64,000 nt of DNA from an uncultured Dysosmobacter sp. (GCA_934563745.1 CAKTHE010000003.1:62001-126000), one strand, 5' to 3'. Counted from the first letter of the stretch, positions 25,314 through 34,518 are shown. Numbers and translations: made by a program. Notes: a model not told the origin generated them from the letters alone.

Positions 25314-25341
25314 TTGCAAATTCGACGGCATGTGATAAAAT
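25314..25341 (+). promoter_or_regulatory. Promoter of the DUF1846 gene
   Basis: TTGCAA, 16 bp, TAAAAT, about 40 bp before the start. The rest of the 299-bp divergent gap holds only an irregular GC-rich repeat near 25220-25260. Confidence 0.55.
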
Positions 25342-25380
25342 AGCAGCCGTTATGATAATGAGGGGAAGGGGCGGTTCCTA

Positions 25381-26865
25381 ATGCAGAGGATCGGGTTTGA
25401 CAACCAAAAATATCTGGAGATGCAGTCCGAGCAGATCCGCCGGCGGATCGATCAGTTCGGCGGCAAGCTGTATCTGGAGTTCGGCGGCAAGCTGTTTGAC
25501 GATTACCATGCTTCCCGGGTGCTGCCGGGCTTTGCTCCGGACAGCAAAATCCGTATGCTTCAGCAGCTCAAAGACGATGTGGAGATCGTGATCGCCATCA
25601 ACGCCGGGGATATTGAAAAGAACAAGATGCGCGGGGATCTGGGCATTCCGTATGATGACGATGTGCTGCGGCTGATCGATATTTTCCGGGACATGGGCCT
25701 GTATGTCGGCTCCGTGGTTCTGACCCGCTACAGCGGTCAGGCGGCGGCGGATGCGTTTTTGCACCGGCTGGGCACGCTGGGGATCCGCTGTTACCGGCAT
25801 TATCCCATCGCCGGCTACCCCTCTAACGTGGCGCATATCGTCAGCGATGAGGGCTTGGGCAAAAACGATTACATTGAGACCAGCCATTCCCTGGTGGTGG
25901 TGACGGCGCCGGGCCCGGGCAGCGGTAAAATGGCCACCTGCCTTTCCCAGCTTTACCACGATCACAAACGGGGGATCGAGGCAGGCTACGCCAAGTTTGA
26001 GACCTTCCCCATTTGGAACCTGCCCCTGAAGCATCCGGTGAATCTGGCCTATGAGGCGGCCACCGCGGATCTGGACGATGTGAACATGATCGACCCCTTC
26101 CATCTGGAGGCCTACGGCGTCACCACCGTCAACTACAACCGGGATGTGGAGATCTTCCCGGTGCTCAACGCCATTTTTGAGAAGATCCAGGGCCGCTCGC
26201 CCTACAGATCCCCCACGGACATGGGCGTGAACATGGCGGGCAACTGTATTGTGGACGATGAGGTCTGCCGTGCCGCGTCCAAAATGGAGATCCTGCGGCG
26301 ATACTACACGGCGCGGGTGGAGCTGGCAGAAGGGACCGGTGCGGAGGAGACGGCCCGCAAGCTGGAGCTGGTGATGCGCCAGGGCGGCGTGGGACCGGAG
26401 CTGTGTCCGGCGGTGGCGGCCTCTCTTGCCAAGGCGGAGGCCACCGGCGCCCCGGCCGGCGCCATGGTTTTGCCGGATGGCCGGGTCGTTACGGGGAAGA
26501 CCTCTGGGACCCTGGGGGCCGCGGCGGCGCTGCTGCTGAACGCCCTGAAGGCCCTGGGCGGGATCGACGATCAGTTTGAGCTGATCTCCAAGCAGGTCCT
26601 GGAGCCGGTGTGCCACCTGAAAACCACCTATCTGGACCATCGCAATCCGCGGCTGCATACCGACGAGGTGCTTTTGACGCTGACCATTTCCGCGCTGACC
26701 AATCCCCTGGCGGATCTGGCCCAGCGGCAGCTGCCGGGTCTGCGAGGCAGCGAGGCACACTTTTCCGTGATCATCAGCGAGGAGGATCTGAAGATCTTCA
26801 AGCGCCTGGGGGTCCGGGTCAGCTGCGAACCCAAGTACGAGACCAAACGGCTTTATCACCGCTGA
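25381..26865 (+). CDS. DUF1846 domain protein
   Basis: 494 aa, full-length member of the DUF1846 family, conserved in Clostridia and streptococci and without an established reaction. Visible features: N-terminal GFDNQKYLEMQSEQI, FGGKLYLEFGGKLFDDYHASRVLPGF, a nucleotide-binding-like glycine-rich loop VVTAPGPGSGKMATCLSQLYHD, and ETFPIWNLPLKHPVNLAYEAATADL. The loop suggests ATP or nucleotide use. The nearest genes are purA (divergent) and tex, neither of which clarifies the role. It ends at its own terminator. Confidence 0.88.
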   Translation: MQRIGFDNQKYLEMQSEQIRRRIDQFGGKLYLEFGGKLFDDYHASRVLPGFAPDSKIRMLQQLKDDVEIVIAINAGDIEKNKMRGDLGIPYDDDVLRLIDIFRDMGLYVGSVVLTRYSGQAAADAFLHRLGTLGIRCYRHYPIAGYPSNVAHIVSDEGLGKNDYIETSHSLVVVTAPGPGSGKMATCLSQLYHDHKRGIEAGYAKFETFPIWNLPLKHPVNLAYEAATADLDDVNMIDPFHLEAYGVTTVNYNRDVEIFPVLNAIFEKIQGRSPYRSPTDMGVNMAGNCIVDDEVCRAASKMEILRRYYTARVELAEGTGAEETARKLELVMRQGGVGPELCPAVAASLAKAEATGAPAGAMVLPDGRVVTGKTSGTLGAAAALLLNALKALGGIDDQFELISKQVLEPVCHLKTTYLDHRNPRLHTDEVLLTLTISALTNPLADLAQRQLPGLRGSEAHFSVIISEEDLKIFKRLGVRVSCEPKYETKRLYHR

Positions 26866-26920
26866 GAGGAGCCGCCCTCCGGCTGCACCGTTCGGGTACC
26901 GCCGGAAGAGCGGCATACAG

Positions 26921-26958
26921 CCGGTCCCCCGCTCAGGCAGGGGGCCGGCCGGATTTTT
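26921..26958 (+). terminator. Terminator of the DUF1846 gene
   Basis: GC-rich stem (26921-26930 with 26940-26948) followed by six T at 26953-26958, just upstream of the tex ribosome site. Confidence 0.75.
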
Positions 26959-26975
26959 TCGGAAAGGAATGTCTT

Positions 26976-29135
26976 ATGGATCTGATCCAAACGCTGGCCC
27001 AGGAGCTGGGCCGACCGTCCCAGCATGTGGAAAATGTGGTGCGCCTTCTGGACGAGGGCAACACCATCCCGTTCATCGCCCGTTACCGGAAAGAGCTGCA
27101 CGGCGCCATGGACGATACGACCCTGCGCACGCTGGAGGAGCGGCTGCAATACCTCCGGGGCTTGGAGGAGCGCCGGGAGGCGGTGAAAAAATCCATCGAA
27201 GGCCAGGGAAAGCTGACGGAGGAGCTCTCCGCCGCCCTGGACCGGGCCCAGACCCTGGCGGAGGTGGAGGACCTGTACCGCCCCTACAAGCAAAAGCGCC
27301 GCACCCGGGCCACCGTGGCCCGGGAAAAGGGACTGGAGCCCCTGGCCCAGCTGCTGTTCGCCCAGGGGAAGGACTGCCCCGCCCCGGTGGCCGCCGCTCA
27401 GGACTACATCGACCCCGGCAAGGGAGTAGAGACCGTGGCCGACGCCCTCGGAGGGGCCCACGACATTGTGGCCGAGTGGATCTCCGACGATGCCACTATC
27501 CGCAAGACCCTGCGGGAGTATACCCTGCGCCAGGGGAAGCTGGTATCCAAAGCCGCCACGGAGGAGGACACCGTCTATCGCCTGTACTACGATTTTGAGC
27601 AGTCTATCCCCCGCCTCCAGGGGCACCAGATCCTGGCCATCAACCGGGGTGAGCGGGAGGGGAAGCTCTCCGTCACCGTGCTGGAGGAGCGGGAGCAGCT
27701 GCTGCCCATGGTGCGCCGGGCGGTGGTGGTGCCCGGCAGCGCGGCCATGGAATTTGTAAAGGATGCCGCCGAAGATGCCCTGGACCGGCTGATCTGGCCC
27801 TCTTTGGGGCGGGAGATCCGCAATCATCTTACAGAGCAGGCGGACGAGGGGGCCATCGGCCAGTTTGCGCTGAACCTGAAGCCCCTTCTGATGCAGCCGC
27901 CGGTGAAAGGCAAGGTCACCATGGGCCTGGACCCCGGCTACCGCATGGGCTGCAAGGTGGCGGTGGTGGACGGCACCGGCAAGGTGCTGGACACCGCCGT
28001 GGTGTACCCTACCTACGGCGAGCGCCAGAAAAACGAGGCCATCGCCGCCCTGGAAAAGCTGATAAAGAAACATGGCGTGGAACACATCGCCATCGGCAAC
28101 GGTACCGCCAGCCGGGAAACGGAGCAGATGGCGGTGGAGCTGATCCGGCGGGTGCATGCGGCCGGCGCCCATGTCAGCTATATGATCGTCTCGGAGGCGG
28201 GGGCTTCGGTCTATTCCGCCAGCAAATTGGCCGCAGAGGAGTTCCCCCAGTACGACGTCAATCTCCGCAGCGCCGTGTCCATCGCCCGGCGGCTGCAGGA
28301 CCCCCTGGCGGAGCTGGTGAAGATCGACCCCAAAGCCATCGGCGTGGGCCAGTATCAGCATGACTGCCCGCAAAAGCAGCTGGATGAGGCCCTCAACGGC
28401 GTGGTGGAGGATTGTGTCAACGCTGTGGGCGTGGACGTCAACACGGCGTCGCCCTCCCTTTTGCAGCGGGTGGCCGGGCTCAACGGCACCACAGCGAAAA
28501 ACCTGGTGGCCTACCGGGAGGAACACGGTGCCTTCACCTCCCGGGCCCAGATCAAAAAGGTGCCCAAGCTGGGGCCCAAGGCATTCCAGCAGTGCGCGGG
28601 CTTTCTGCGGGTGCCGGAGAGCAAAAGCGTGCTGGACAACACCGCCGTCCATCCGGAAAGCTACGACGCCGCCAAGGCTCTGCTGGAGCTGACGGGCCAC
28701 ACTCTGGCGGACGTGAAGGACGGGACGCTTTCCGGCCTTCCCGGCCAGGTGAAGGCTTACGGCGAGGAAAAGGCCGCGGAGGCCATCGGCGTGGGCGTGC
28801 CCACCCTGCGGGACATCGTGTCCGAGCTGATGAAGCCGGGCCGGGACGTCCGGGATGAGCTGCCCAAGCCCATCCTCCGCACGGACGTGCTGGAAATGGA
28901 GGATCTCAAGCCCGGCATGGTGCTGACCGGCACTGTGCGGAACGTCATTGATTTCGGCGTGTTCGTGGATATCGGCGTGCATCAGGACGGCCTGGTGCAC
29001 ATTTCCCAGGTGGCGGACCGGTTCATCCGCCACCCCTCCGAGGTGGTATCCGTGGGGGATGTTGTGAAGGTCGTGGTGCTGGAGGTGGACGAGAAGAAAA
29101 AGCGGATCGGCCTCAGCATGAAGCAGGCAAAATAA
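26976..29135 (+). CDS. tex: Tex family RNA-binding transcription accessory protein
   Basis: 719 aa, typical Tex length. Order of domains: N-terminal helical Tex region (VVRLLDEGNTIPFIARYRKELHG), the YqgF/RNase H-like domain around 310-440 (GLDPGYRMGCKVAVVD, IGNGTASRET), helix-hairpin-helix repeats around 480-560 (VDVNTASPSLLQRVAGLNGTTAKNLV), and a C-terminal S1 RNA-binding domain (LKPGMVLTGTVRNVIDFGVFVDIG). It binds nucleic acid and influences transcription and translation. The start at 26976 is chosen for GGAAAGG; the longer frame runs through the preceding terminator. Confidence 0.96.
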   Translation: MDLIQTLAQELGRPSQHVENVVRLLDEGNTIPFIARYRKELHGAMDDTTLRTLEERLQYLRGLEERREAVKKSIEGQGKLTEELSAALDRAQTLAEVEDLYRPYKQKRRTRATVAREKGLEPLAQLLFAQGKDCPAPVAAAQDYIDPGKGVETVADALGGAHDIVAEWISDDATIRKTLREYTLRQGKLVSKAATEEDTVYRLYYDFEQSIPRLQGHQILAINRGEREGKLSVTVLEEREQLLPMVRRAVVVPGSAAMEFVKDAAEDALDRLIWPSLGREIRNHLTEQADEGAIGQFALNLKPLLMQPPVKGKVTMGLDPGYRMGCKVAVVDGTGKVLDTAVVYPTYGERQKNEAIAALEKLIKKHGVEHIAIGNGTASRETEQMAVELIRRVHAAGAHVSYMIVSEAGASVYSASKLAAEEFPQYDVNLRSAVSIARRLQDPLAELVKIDPKAIGVGQYQHDCPQKQLDEALNGVVEDCVNAVGVDVNTASPSLLQRVAGLNGTTAKNLVAYREEHGAFTSRAQIKKVPKLGPKAFQQCAGFLRVPESKSVLDNTAVHPESYDAAKALLELTGHTLADVKDGTLSGLPGQVKAYGEEKAAEAIGVGVPTLRDIVSELMKPGRDVRDELPKPILRTDVLEMEDLKPGMVLTGTVRNVIDFGVFVDIGVHQDGLVHISQVADRFIRHPSEVVSVGDVVKVVVLEVDEKKKRIGLSMKQAK

Positions 29136-29155
29136 AAAGCGGCCCGGGCCGCACA

Positions 29156-29194
29156 AACCGGACAGTTTCCCTGTGGAAACTGTCCGGTTTTTTG
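29156..29194 (+). terminator. Terminator of tex
   Basis: Perfect 15-bp stem (29156-29170 with 29175-29189), loop CTGT, run of six T. Confidence 0.95.
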
Positions 29195-29323
29195 CCGCAG
29201 ATTTGGATGGTTTTTCAGGGGCGGGCATGATAAACTGAAAGAAGAGAACTTCAGTGCCGGCCGGTGCGCCGGCGGATCTTTCGGGGGCGCTGCCGCTCCC
29301 CGTTCAGGAAGGTGAAGAACAAC

Positions 29324-31204
29324 ATGGAATGGACAACCACCGTTGACGCCCCCGGCAAAACCTATCTGATGCAGGGCAACGAGGCTGTGGTCCGCGGCGC
29401 CGTGGAGGCGGGCATCCACTTTGCCGCGTCCTACCCCGGCTCTCCGTCGTCCCAGATCCTGGGGATGCTGGGGCACATAGCCCCGAAGCTGGACTTTTAT
29501 GCCGAGTGGTCCAGCAACGAGGTCTGCGCGCTGGAGGCGTGCATGGGTGCCTCCTTTGCCGGCGCCCGGGCTCTGTGCATTATGAAGCAGAACGGCCTTT
29601 TATGCGTGGGCGACGCGCTGTGCAGCTGCGCCCTGTCCGGCCTGCGGGGCGGACTGGTGCTGATCAGCTCGGACGATCCCTGCTCCCACTCCAGCACCAA
29701 CGAGTTTGACTCCCGCAATATGGCCCCCTATGCCAGCATTCCGATGCTGGAGCCGACCACCCTGCAGGAGACCAAGGACATGATCCCTTACGCCTTTGAG
29801 CTGTCGGAAAAGCTGGGGCAGGTGGTGCTGGTGCGCCTGACCACCCGGGTGTGCCACGGCCGGGGCAATGTGACCCTGGGCGAGCTGCCCCGGGCCCGCA
29901 AGCCGCTGCAGGCCATCGGGGAATGGGACCGGATGGTGTGCATCAACTGGCTGCATGAGCCGATGCTGGAAAAGCTGGATGCGGCCCGGGCTCTGTTTGA
30001 GGAAAGCCGCTGGAATCACGACGAGGGCCCCGCCGCGGCGGAGGATCTGATCATAGCCGGCGGCACCGGCCGCCTTTACTGCAAAGAGGCGCTGGAGGCA
30101 CTGGGACTGAGCGGCCGGGTGGGCCTTTTGTCCCTGGTGACGCTGTGGCCCCTGCCGGAACAGCGGATCCTGGCCCGTCTGAAGGCGGCTAAGCGGGTTT
30201 TGATCGTGGAGGAGGTGGACCCCTTCCTGGAGCGGAATATCGCCGCCATCGCCGGACTCAACCAGCTGCAGCTTCGGATCTGCGGCCGTCTGGACGGTGC
30301 GCTGCCCCGGATCTCCGAGCTGGATCCGGACATGGTCCGCACGGCGATCGCCCGCTTTTTGGACCGGCCGCTGCCGGAGCGGGCGGAGCCGCTGGATCTG
30401 GACCTGCCGGAGCGGGAACTGACCTTCTGTGCCGGCTGCCCGCACCGGGCGACCTTTTTCCTGCTGAAAAAGGCCCTGCGCATGGAAGAAAAGCAGGGCG
30501 TCGTGGTGGGCGACATCGGCTGCTACTTTATGGCCGGCCAGCGGGCCGGACAGTTCGCCTTCCAGGCCGGCAGCTGCATGGGCTCCGGGATCAATCTGGC
30601 GGAGGGCCTGGGCCAGCTGACAGACTATGGCCTGGATCAGCCGGTGGTGACGATGGCCGGCGATTCGACCTTTTTCCACTCCAGCCTGCCGGGGCTGGTG
30701 AACGCCCGCTATCACAACGCCAACATGCTGTTTCTGGTCCTGGACAATTCGGCCACGGCCATGACGGGGTTCCAGCCTCATCCGGGAACCGGGCAGACGG
30801 CCATGGGCCGGCCGGCGGAGCCCATCTCCATAGAAGCGGTGGCCCAGGCCATTGGCTGCGATGTGACCGTGGCGGACCCCTTTGAGGTGGAGAAGACGAC
30901 TCAAACCGTCCACACCCTGCTGAAAAAGCCCGGACTGAAGGTTTTGATCCTGCGTCAGCCCTGCGCGACGCTGGCCTCCAAGACCCGGACCAAGCGGAAG
31001 GTATGGGTGGATCCGGAGGCCTGCCGGGGCGACGGCTGCGGCTGCAACCGGTTCTGCAGCCGGGTCTGGGGCTGCCCGGGGAACTCCTGGGATTTCCGGA
31101 ACGGCCATGCGGTTATTGATCCGGTCTCCTGCGTGGGCTGCGGCGTCTGCGCCCAGCTGTGTCCGGCGGGGGCCATTCACGTGGAAGGAGGCGACGGGGA
31201 ATGA
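29324..31204 (+). CDS. iorA: Indolepyruvate:ferredoxin oxidoreductase, alpha subunit
   Basis: 626 aa. It oxidatively decarboxylates aryl pyruvates, derived from Trp, Phe and Tyr by transamination, to aryl-acetyl-CoA with ferredoxin as acceptor. Landmarks: N-terminal LMQGNEAVVRGAVEAGIHFAASYPGSP, ASFAGARALCIMKQNGLLCVGDAL, CAGCPHRATFFLLK, the TPP-binding region GDIGCYF ... MAGDSTFFHSSLPGLVNA, and a C-terminal ferredoxin-like part. The first cluster motif is unusual (CRGDGCGCNRFCSRVWGC) and the second regular (CVGCGVCAQLCP). First gene of a four-gene operon. Confidence 0.94.
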   Translation: MEWTTTVDAPGKTYLMQGNEAVVRGAVEAGIHFAASYPGSPSSQILGMLGHIAPKLDFYAEWSSNEVCALEACMGASFAGARALCIMKQNGLLCVGDALCSCALSGLRGGLVLISSDDPCSHSSTNEFDSRNMAPYASIPMLEPTTLQETKDMIPYAFELSEKLGQVVLVRLTTRVCHGRGNVTLGELPRARKPLQAIGEWDRMVCINWLHEPMLEKLDAARALFEESRWNHDEGPAAAEDLIIAGGTGRLYCKEALEALGLSGRVGLLSLVTLWPLPEQRILARLKAAKRVLIVEEVDPFLERNIAAIAGLNQLQLRICGRLDGALPRISELDPDMVRTAIARFLDRPLPERAEPLDLDLPERELTFCAGCPHRATFFLLKKALRMEEKQGVVVGDIGCYFMAGQRAGQFAFQAGSCMGSGINLAEGLGQLTDYGLDQPVVTMAGDSTFFHSSLPGLVNARYHNANMLFLVLDNSATAMTGFQPHPGTGQTAMGRPAEPISIEAVAQAIGCDVTVADPFEVEKTTQTVHTLLKKPGLKVLILRQPCATLASKTRTKRKVWVDPEACRGDGCGCNRFCSRVWGCPGNSWDFRNGHAVIDPVSCVGCGVCAQLCPAGAIHVEGGDGE

Positions 31205-31833
31205 GAACGCTTACATACGATCCGCTGAATCTGGTCATCTGCGGCATCGGCGGCCAGGGCAATGTGCTGGCGTCGGAGCTTCTGGGCTCGGTGCTGGTGG
31301 AAAAGGGCTGCCGGGTGGCCATCGGCGAAACCTACGGCGCCTCCCAGCGGGGCGGCTCGGTGATGAGCCACGTCCGGGTTTCCGCCCAAAAGGAGATGGG
31401 CGTTTTGATCCCGGCCGGGGAGGCCCATATTATCCTGGGCTTTGAACCGCTGGAGACTCTGCGCCTGGCCCGGCGCTATGCCGGAACGGATACGGAAGTG
31501 ATCTACGATCCCCGGCCGGTCTATCCGCTGGGCGTTCTGCAGGGGGAGCAGGTCTATCCCGCGCCGGAGGCGATCCATCAGGAGCTTCAGGCGCGCTGCG
31601 TTCGGGTGCATGTGGTGCCTGCGGCGGAGCTTGCCATGCAGGCGGGCGATTCCAAGGCGGCCAACATCGCCCTGATGGGGGCGATTACCGCGCTGGAACG
31701 CTTCCCACTGGAGGCGGAAGAGGTCGCCCAGACGCTGGAGCAGCGCTTTTCCGGCCGGGCGCTGGAGGTGAACCGGGCGGCGTTCCGCCTGGGCACCGCG
31801 GCGATGCGCGGCAGTGAGGAGGGACGGCTATGA
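31201..31833 (+). CDS. iorB: Indolepyruvate:ferredoxin oxidoreductase, beta subunit
   Basis: 210 aa, pyruvate ferredoxin oxidoreductase gamma-type domain. Landmarks: LVICGIGGQGNVLASELLG and GETYGASQRGGSVMSHVRVS. It partners IorA. It overlaps iorA by 4 bp and the next gene by 4 bp (both ATGA), showing tight translational coupling. Confidence 0.94.
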   Translation: MRTLTYDPLNLVICGIGGQGNVLASELLGSVLVEKGCRVAIGETYGASQRGGSVMSHVRVSAQKEMGVLIPAGEAHIILGFEPLETLRLARRYAGTDTEVIYDPRPVYPLGVLQGEQVYPAPEAIHQELQARCVRVHVVPAAELAMQAGDSKAANIALMGAITALERFPLEAEEVAQTLEQRFSGRALEVNRAAFRLGTAAMRGSEEGRL

Positions 31834-32084
31834 AGGAAGTGTTTCGCTTTCACCATCCTCTGCACCCGGAGCGGGTTTTGACGCTGGAGCTTCCGGCGGA
31901 CACCCTTCTGCGGGACGTGACGGCGCTTTTATACGAGCAGGGATTTGTGGCCCCCAAACGGGGCGGGTACCAATATTTGATCGATGGACGCCTGGCCTCC
32001 CAGGGGCGGACGCTGGCGTGCTATCTGCCGGAGCGCCGCAGCGGCGGAACGGATGTTTACGTCCGCAATCTGCTGATTTCGTAA
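31830..32084 (+). CDS. Small ubiquitin-like (beta-grasp) protein of the ior operon
   Basis: 84 aa, starting inside the iorB stop. I do not recognise a named family. The layout reads as a ubiquitin-like beta-grasp: strand (VFRFHHP), strand (RVLTLELPAD), helix (LRDVTALLYEQGF), then YQYLIDGRLASQGRTLACYL, close in spacing to the ubiquitin segment [20 protein letters not shown], and a last strand DVYVRNLLI. There is no C-terminal di-glycine, so conjugation is unlikely. Position between the oxidoreductase subunits and an FrhB-type protein suggests an assembly or interaction role. The fold call is by eye. Confidence 0.55.
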   Translation: MKEVFRFHHPLHPERVLTLELPADTLLRDVTALLYEQGFVAPKRGGYQYLIDGRLASQGRTLACYLPERRSGGTDVYVRNLLIS

Positions 32085-32097
32085 GGGGGGAGCCGAG

Positions 32098-33225
32098 ATG
32101 ATCAGTACCATTGCATTGGATAATAAGGTGCTGCGCCCGGGCCTTTGCACCGGCTGCGGCGCCTGTCAGGGCCTGTGCCCGTATTGGGATTCCGTCCGCG
32201 GGCGGACGATCCTGTATTTTGAATGCGACCGGGAGGACGGGCGCTGCGTGCGCTTTTGCCCCCGGATGCCCGCCGACCTGCCGGCGCTGCTGCGCGCGAG
32301 CTTCCCGGATGAGCAGATCCTGCCGGAGCTGGGACCCTTCCGGGGCCTGTACCTGACCCGGGCGGCGGATCCGGCTGTGCGGGACGGCGCCCAGCACGGG
32401 GGAACCATGACGGCACTGGTGGAGCTTGCCCTGCGGGAGGGATTCATCGACAGCGCCGTGCTGGCCCGGTCCCGGGGCGGACTGGAGCCGGAGGGCGTCC
32501 TGGCCGTCACGCCGGAGGAAGTGCGCGCCTGCCGGGGCTCCAGCTTTCAGATCCCGCCGACGCTGGCAGTGCTCAACCGGGCGCTGAAGGAGAACCGCTA
32601 TCACAGCATCGGCGTGGTAGGGACGCCCTGCAAGACGCTGGCCGTTTACAAGATGAAGGCACAGCCCTTTGCGGAGAACACCCATCATGCGGAGAATATC
32701 GGCATGGTGTTCGGCCTGTTCTGCGGCTGGGGCCTGGACTGGGATGGGACCGAAGCGCTGGTGCGCCGCCACGCGGATCCGGCGGCCGTGTCGCACATGG
32801 ATATCCCACCCAGCAAGTATCACTGCATGACCCTTCAGACGGACGGGGCGGAGCAGTCGGTCAATTTGGACGAGGTGGAGCCGCTGGTGCGGGGCAGCTG
32901 CCGGCTGTGCGCGGACATGACGGCGGAATTTTCCGACTTGTCCGTGGGCGGCGCGCGCAGCGGCGACGGCTGGGACGTGGACCGGGGCTGGAATCAGCTG
33001 CTGATCCGCACGGTCCGCGGACAGGCCTTGTTTGACCGGGCGCTGGAGACCGGCGTGCTGGAGTGCAAGCCGCTGCCGGAGGGGAACCTTGCCAAGCTGC
33101 GGCGGGCCTCCCTCGGCAAAAAGCGCACGGCGGTGCGGAACCTGGCTGCGGCCACCGGCGATCCGGAGGATCTATCCTATCTGACGCCCTGCGCCTCCTG
33201 GCTGCGGGAGCTGACCGAGCCGTGA
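32098..33225 (+). CDS. Coenzyme F420 hydrogenase/dehydrogenase beta-subunit (FrhB) family iron-sulphur flavoprotein
   Basis: 375 aa. The N-terminal 4Fe-4S motif is CTGCGACQGLCP (Cys17, 20, 23, 27), then more cysteines in CDREDGRCVRFCP. FrhB N- and C-domain landmarks are DGAQHGGTMTALVELALREGFIDSAV, VVGTPCKTLAVYKMK and the second Cys motif CRLCADMTAEFSDLSVGG. The family moves electrons between ferredoxin-type clusters and flavin or deazaflavin. It lies 13 bp after the ubiquitin-like gene, so it is probably a redox partner for the IorAB complex or a separate reductase using its reduced ferredoxin. F420 itself is not implied. Confidence 0.85.
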   Translation: MISTIALDNKVLRPGLCTGCGACQGLCPYWDSVRGRTILYFECDREDGRCVRFCPRMPADLPALLRASFPDEQILPELGPFRGLYLTRAADPAVRDGAQHGGTMTALVELALREGFIDSAVLARSRGGLEPEGVLAVTPEEVRACRGSSFQIPPTLAVLNRALKENRYHSIGVVGTPCKTLAVYKMKAQPFAENTHHAENIGMVFGLFCGWGLDWDGTEALVRRHADPAAVSHMDIPPSKYHCMTLQTDGAEQSVNLDEVEPLVRGSCRLCADMTAEFSDLSVGGARSGDGWDVDRGWNQLLIRTVRGQALFDRALETGVLECKPLPEGNLAKLRRASLGKKRTAVRNLAAATGDPEDLSYLTPCASWLRELTEP

Positions 33226-33254
33226 CCGGCGGCGCCGGAAGAATATTTGGATGC

Positions 33255-33292
33255 AAAATCCCCCTGGCTTTTTAAAGCCAGGGGGATTTTTT
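33255..33292. terminator. Bidirectional terminator, ior operon / AI-2E permease
   Basis: Perfect stem of about 15 bp (33255-33269 with 33276-33290) with an AT-rich loop. T-run on the plus strand, shorter one on the minus strand; the flanking genes converge. Confidence 0.9.
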
Positions 33293-33324
33293 CGTGTAAG
33301 GCTGCGGGAAAAGGAAGCGACCGG

Positions 33325-34491
33325 TCATGGCCTCTCCGGCCTCTCCGGCGAATCCGGGGCGGGCCGGGCGGCCCGGCCTTGCAGCCGGCTGCGGACGGCG
33401 TCGCGCAGCAGCTGATAGACCACCGACACGGTAGGGATAAACACCAGCATCCCGGCAATGCCGAACATGCTGCCGCCCAGTGTGACGGCAACCAAAACCC
33501 AGATCGGCGGAAGCCCCACGGAGGAGCCCACCACCCGGGGATAGATCAGATTCCCCTCCAGCTGTTGCAGGACCAGGAACAGCACAATGAACCAAAGAGC
33601 CTGGACCGGATTTTCCACCAGGATCAGCAGCGCGCTGACCACACAGCCGATGAAGGCGCCAAACACGGGGATCAAAGCCGTGAACCCCACCAGAACGGCC
33701 ACCAGCGTCGCATAGGGAAAGCGGAGCAGCGTCATGGATACGAAGAACAAAAACCCCAGGATGCAGGCTTCCAGCACCTGCCCGGTGAAAAAGCCGGAAA
33801 AGGTCCGGCTTGTGATCCCAAGCGCATAGCGGATCCGCCGGTTCCAACGCTCCGGCAAAAACGCCTGCATCAGATGGCTCAGCTGTCGGCTGAGGGTCTC
33901 CTTGCCCACCAGAATATACAGGGCGAATACGAAGGCGATGCCGAAGTTGACCACGCCGGAGAATACGGTCGTTGCGAAGGAGATGGACGACCCCAGGACC
34001 CGGGAGCCCAGGCTGCTGAGAAATTCCGTCAGCTTGTCCGGCAGTGCGCTCAGAGAAAACGAGTCCGGCCCCCGGGGCAGGGACAGCCAGGGAAAGCGCT
34101 CCGGCAGGGCGGAGAGAAACGCCTGGCACTGCGTAAGAAAATCCGGGATCTGCGCGCCGATGCGCTGTGCGGTGGCACCCAGCTGCGGCACGACCACGAA
34201 GGTGACGCCGGTCAGCACGCCGGCCACGGCCAGCAGGGTCAAAAGCAGGGCGGCGGGACGCAGAAACCGGCTCTTCAGCCCGGCCCGTTGCAGAAGCCCC
34301 TCCAGGGCGCGCATGGGAATGTTCAGCAAAAAGGCAAATCCGCCGCCCAGCAGGAAGGGAAACACAAACCCTGCCAGCAGTCCCGCGGCGCGGCCAATGG
34401 CACTGAGGTTGTTGAGCCCCCAATACAGGGCGGCCGTGCCCAGAACCAGCGGCACTGTGCCCCGGGGAAGCGGATCCGATGTATGCTTCAC
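33325..34491 (-). CDS. AI-2E family transporter
   Basis: 388 aa, polytopic. Typical family layout: two N-terminal membrane segments (LNNLSAIGRAAGLLAGFVFPFLLGGGFAFLLN), a long amphipathic middle region, then membrane segments with FVFALYILVGKE, GFTALIPVFGAFIGCV and QQLEGNLIYPRVVGSSVGLPPIWVLVAVTLGG. The family includes exporters once linked to AI-2 and Na+/H+ antiporters; substrate cannot be read from sequence. It lies 27 bp downstream of the next gene on the same strand. Confidence 0.9.
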   Translation of the reverse strand: MKHTSDPLPRGTVPLVLGTAALYWGLNNLSAIGRAAGLLAGFVFPFLLGGGFAFLLNIPMRALEGLLQRAGLKSRFLRPAALLLTLLAVAGVLTGVTFVVVPQLGATAQRIGAQIPDFLTQCQAFLSALPERFPWLSLPRGPDSFSLSALPDKLTEFLSSLGSRVLGSSISFATTVFSGVVNFGIAFVFALYILVGKETLSRQLSHLMQAFLPERWNRRIRYALGITSRTFSGFFTGQVLEACILGFLFFVSMTLLRFPYATLVAVLVGFTALIPVFGAFIGCVVSALLILVENPVQALWFIVLFLVLQQLEGNLIYPRVVGSSVGLPPIWVLVAVTLGGSMFGIAGMLVFIPTVSVVYQLLRDAVRSRLQGRAARPAPDSPERPERP

Positions 34492-34518
34492 GGCAAAAAC
34501 CTCCTTCCGGCGGGAAAA

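Noticed and set aside
26856-29228. Minus-strand frame of about 790 codons opposite tex
   Set aside because: Antisense shadow; no start signal and no recognisable domain.
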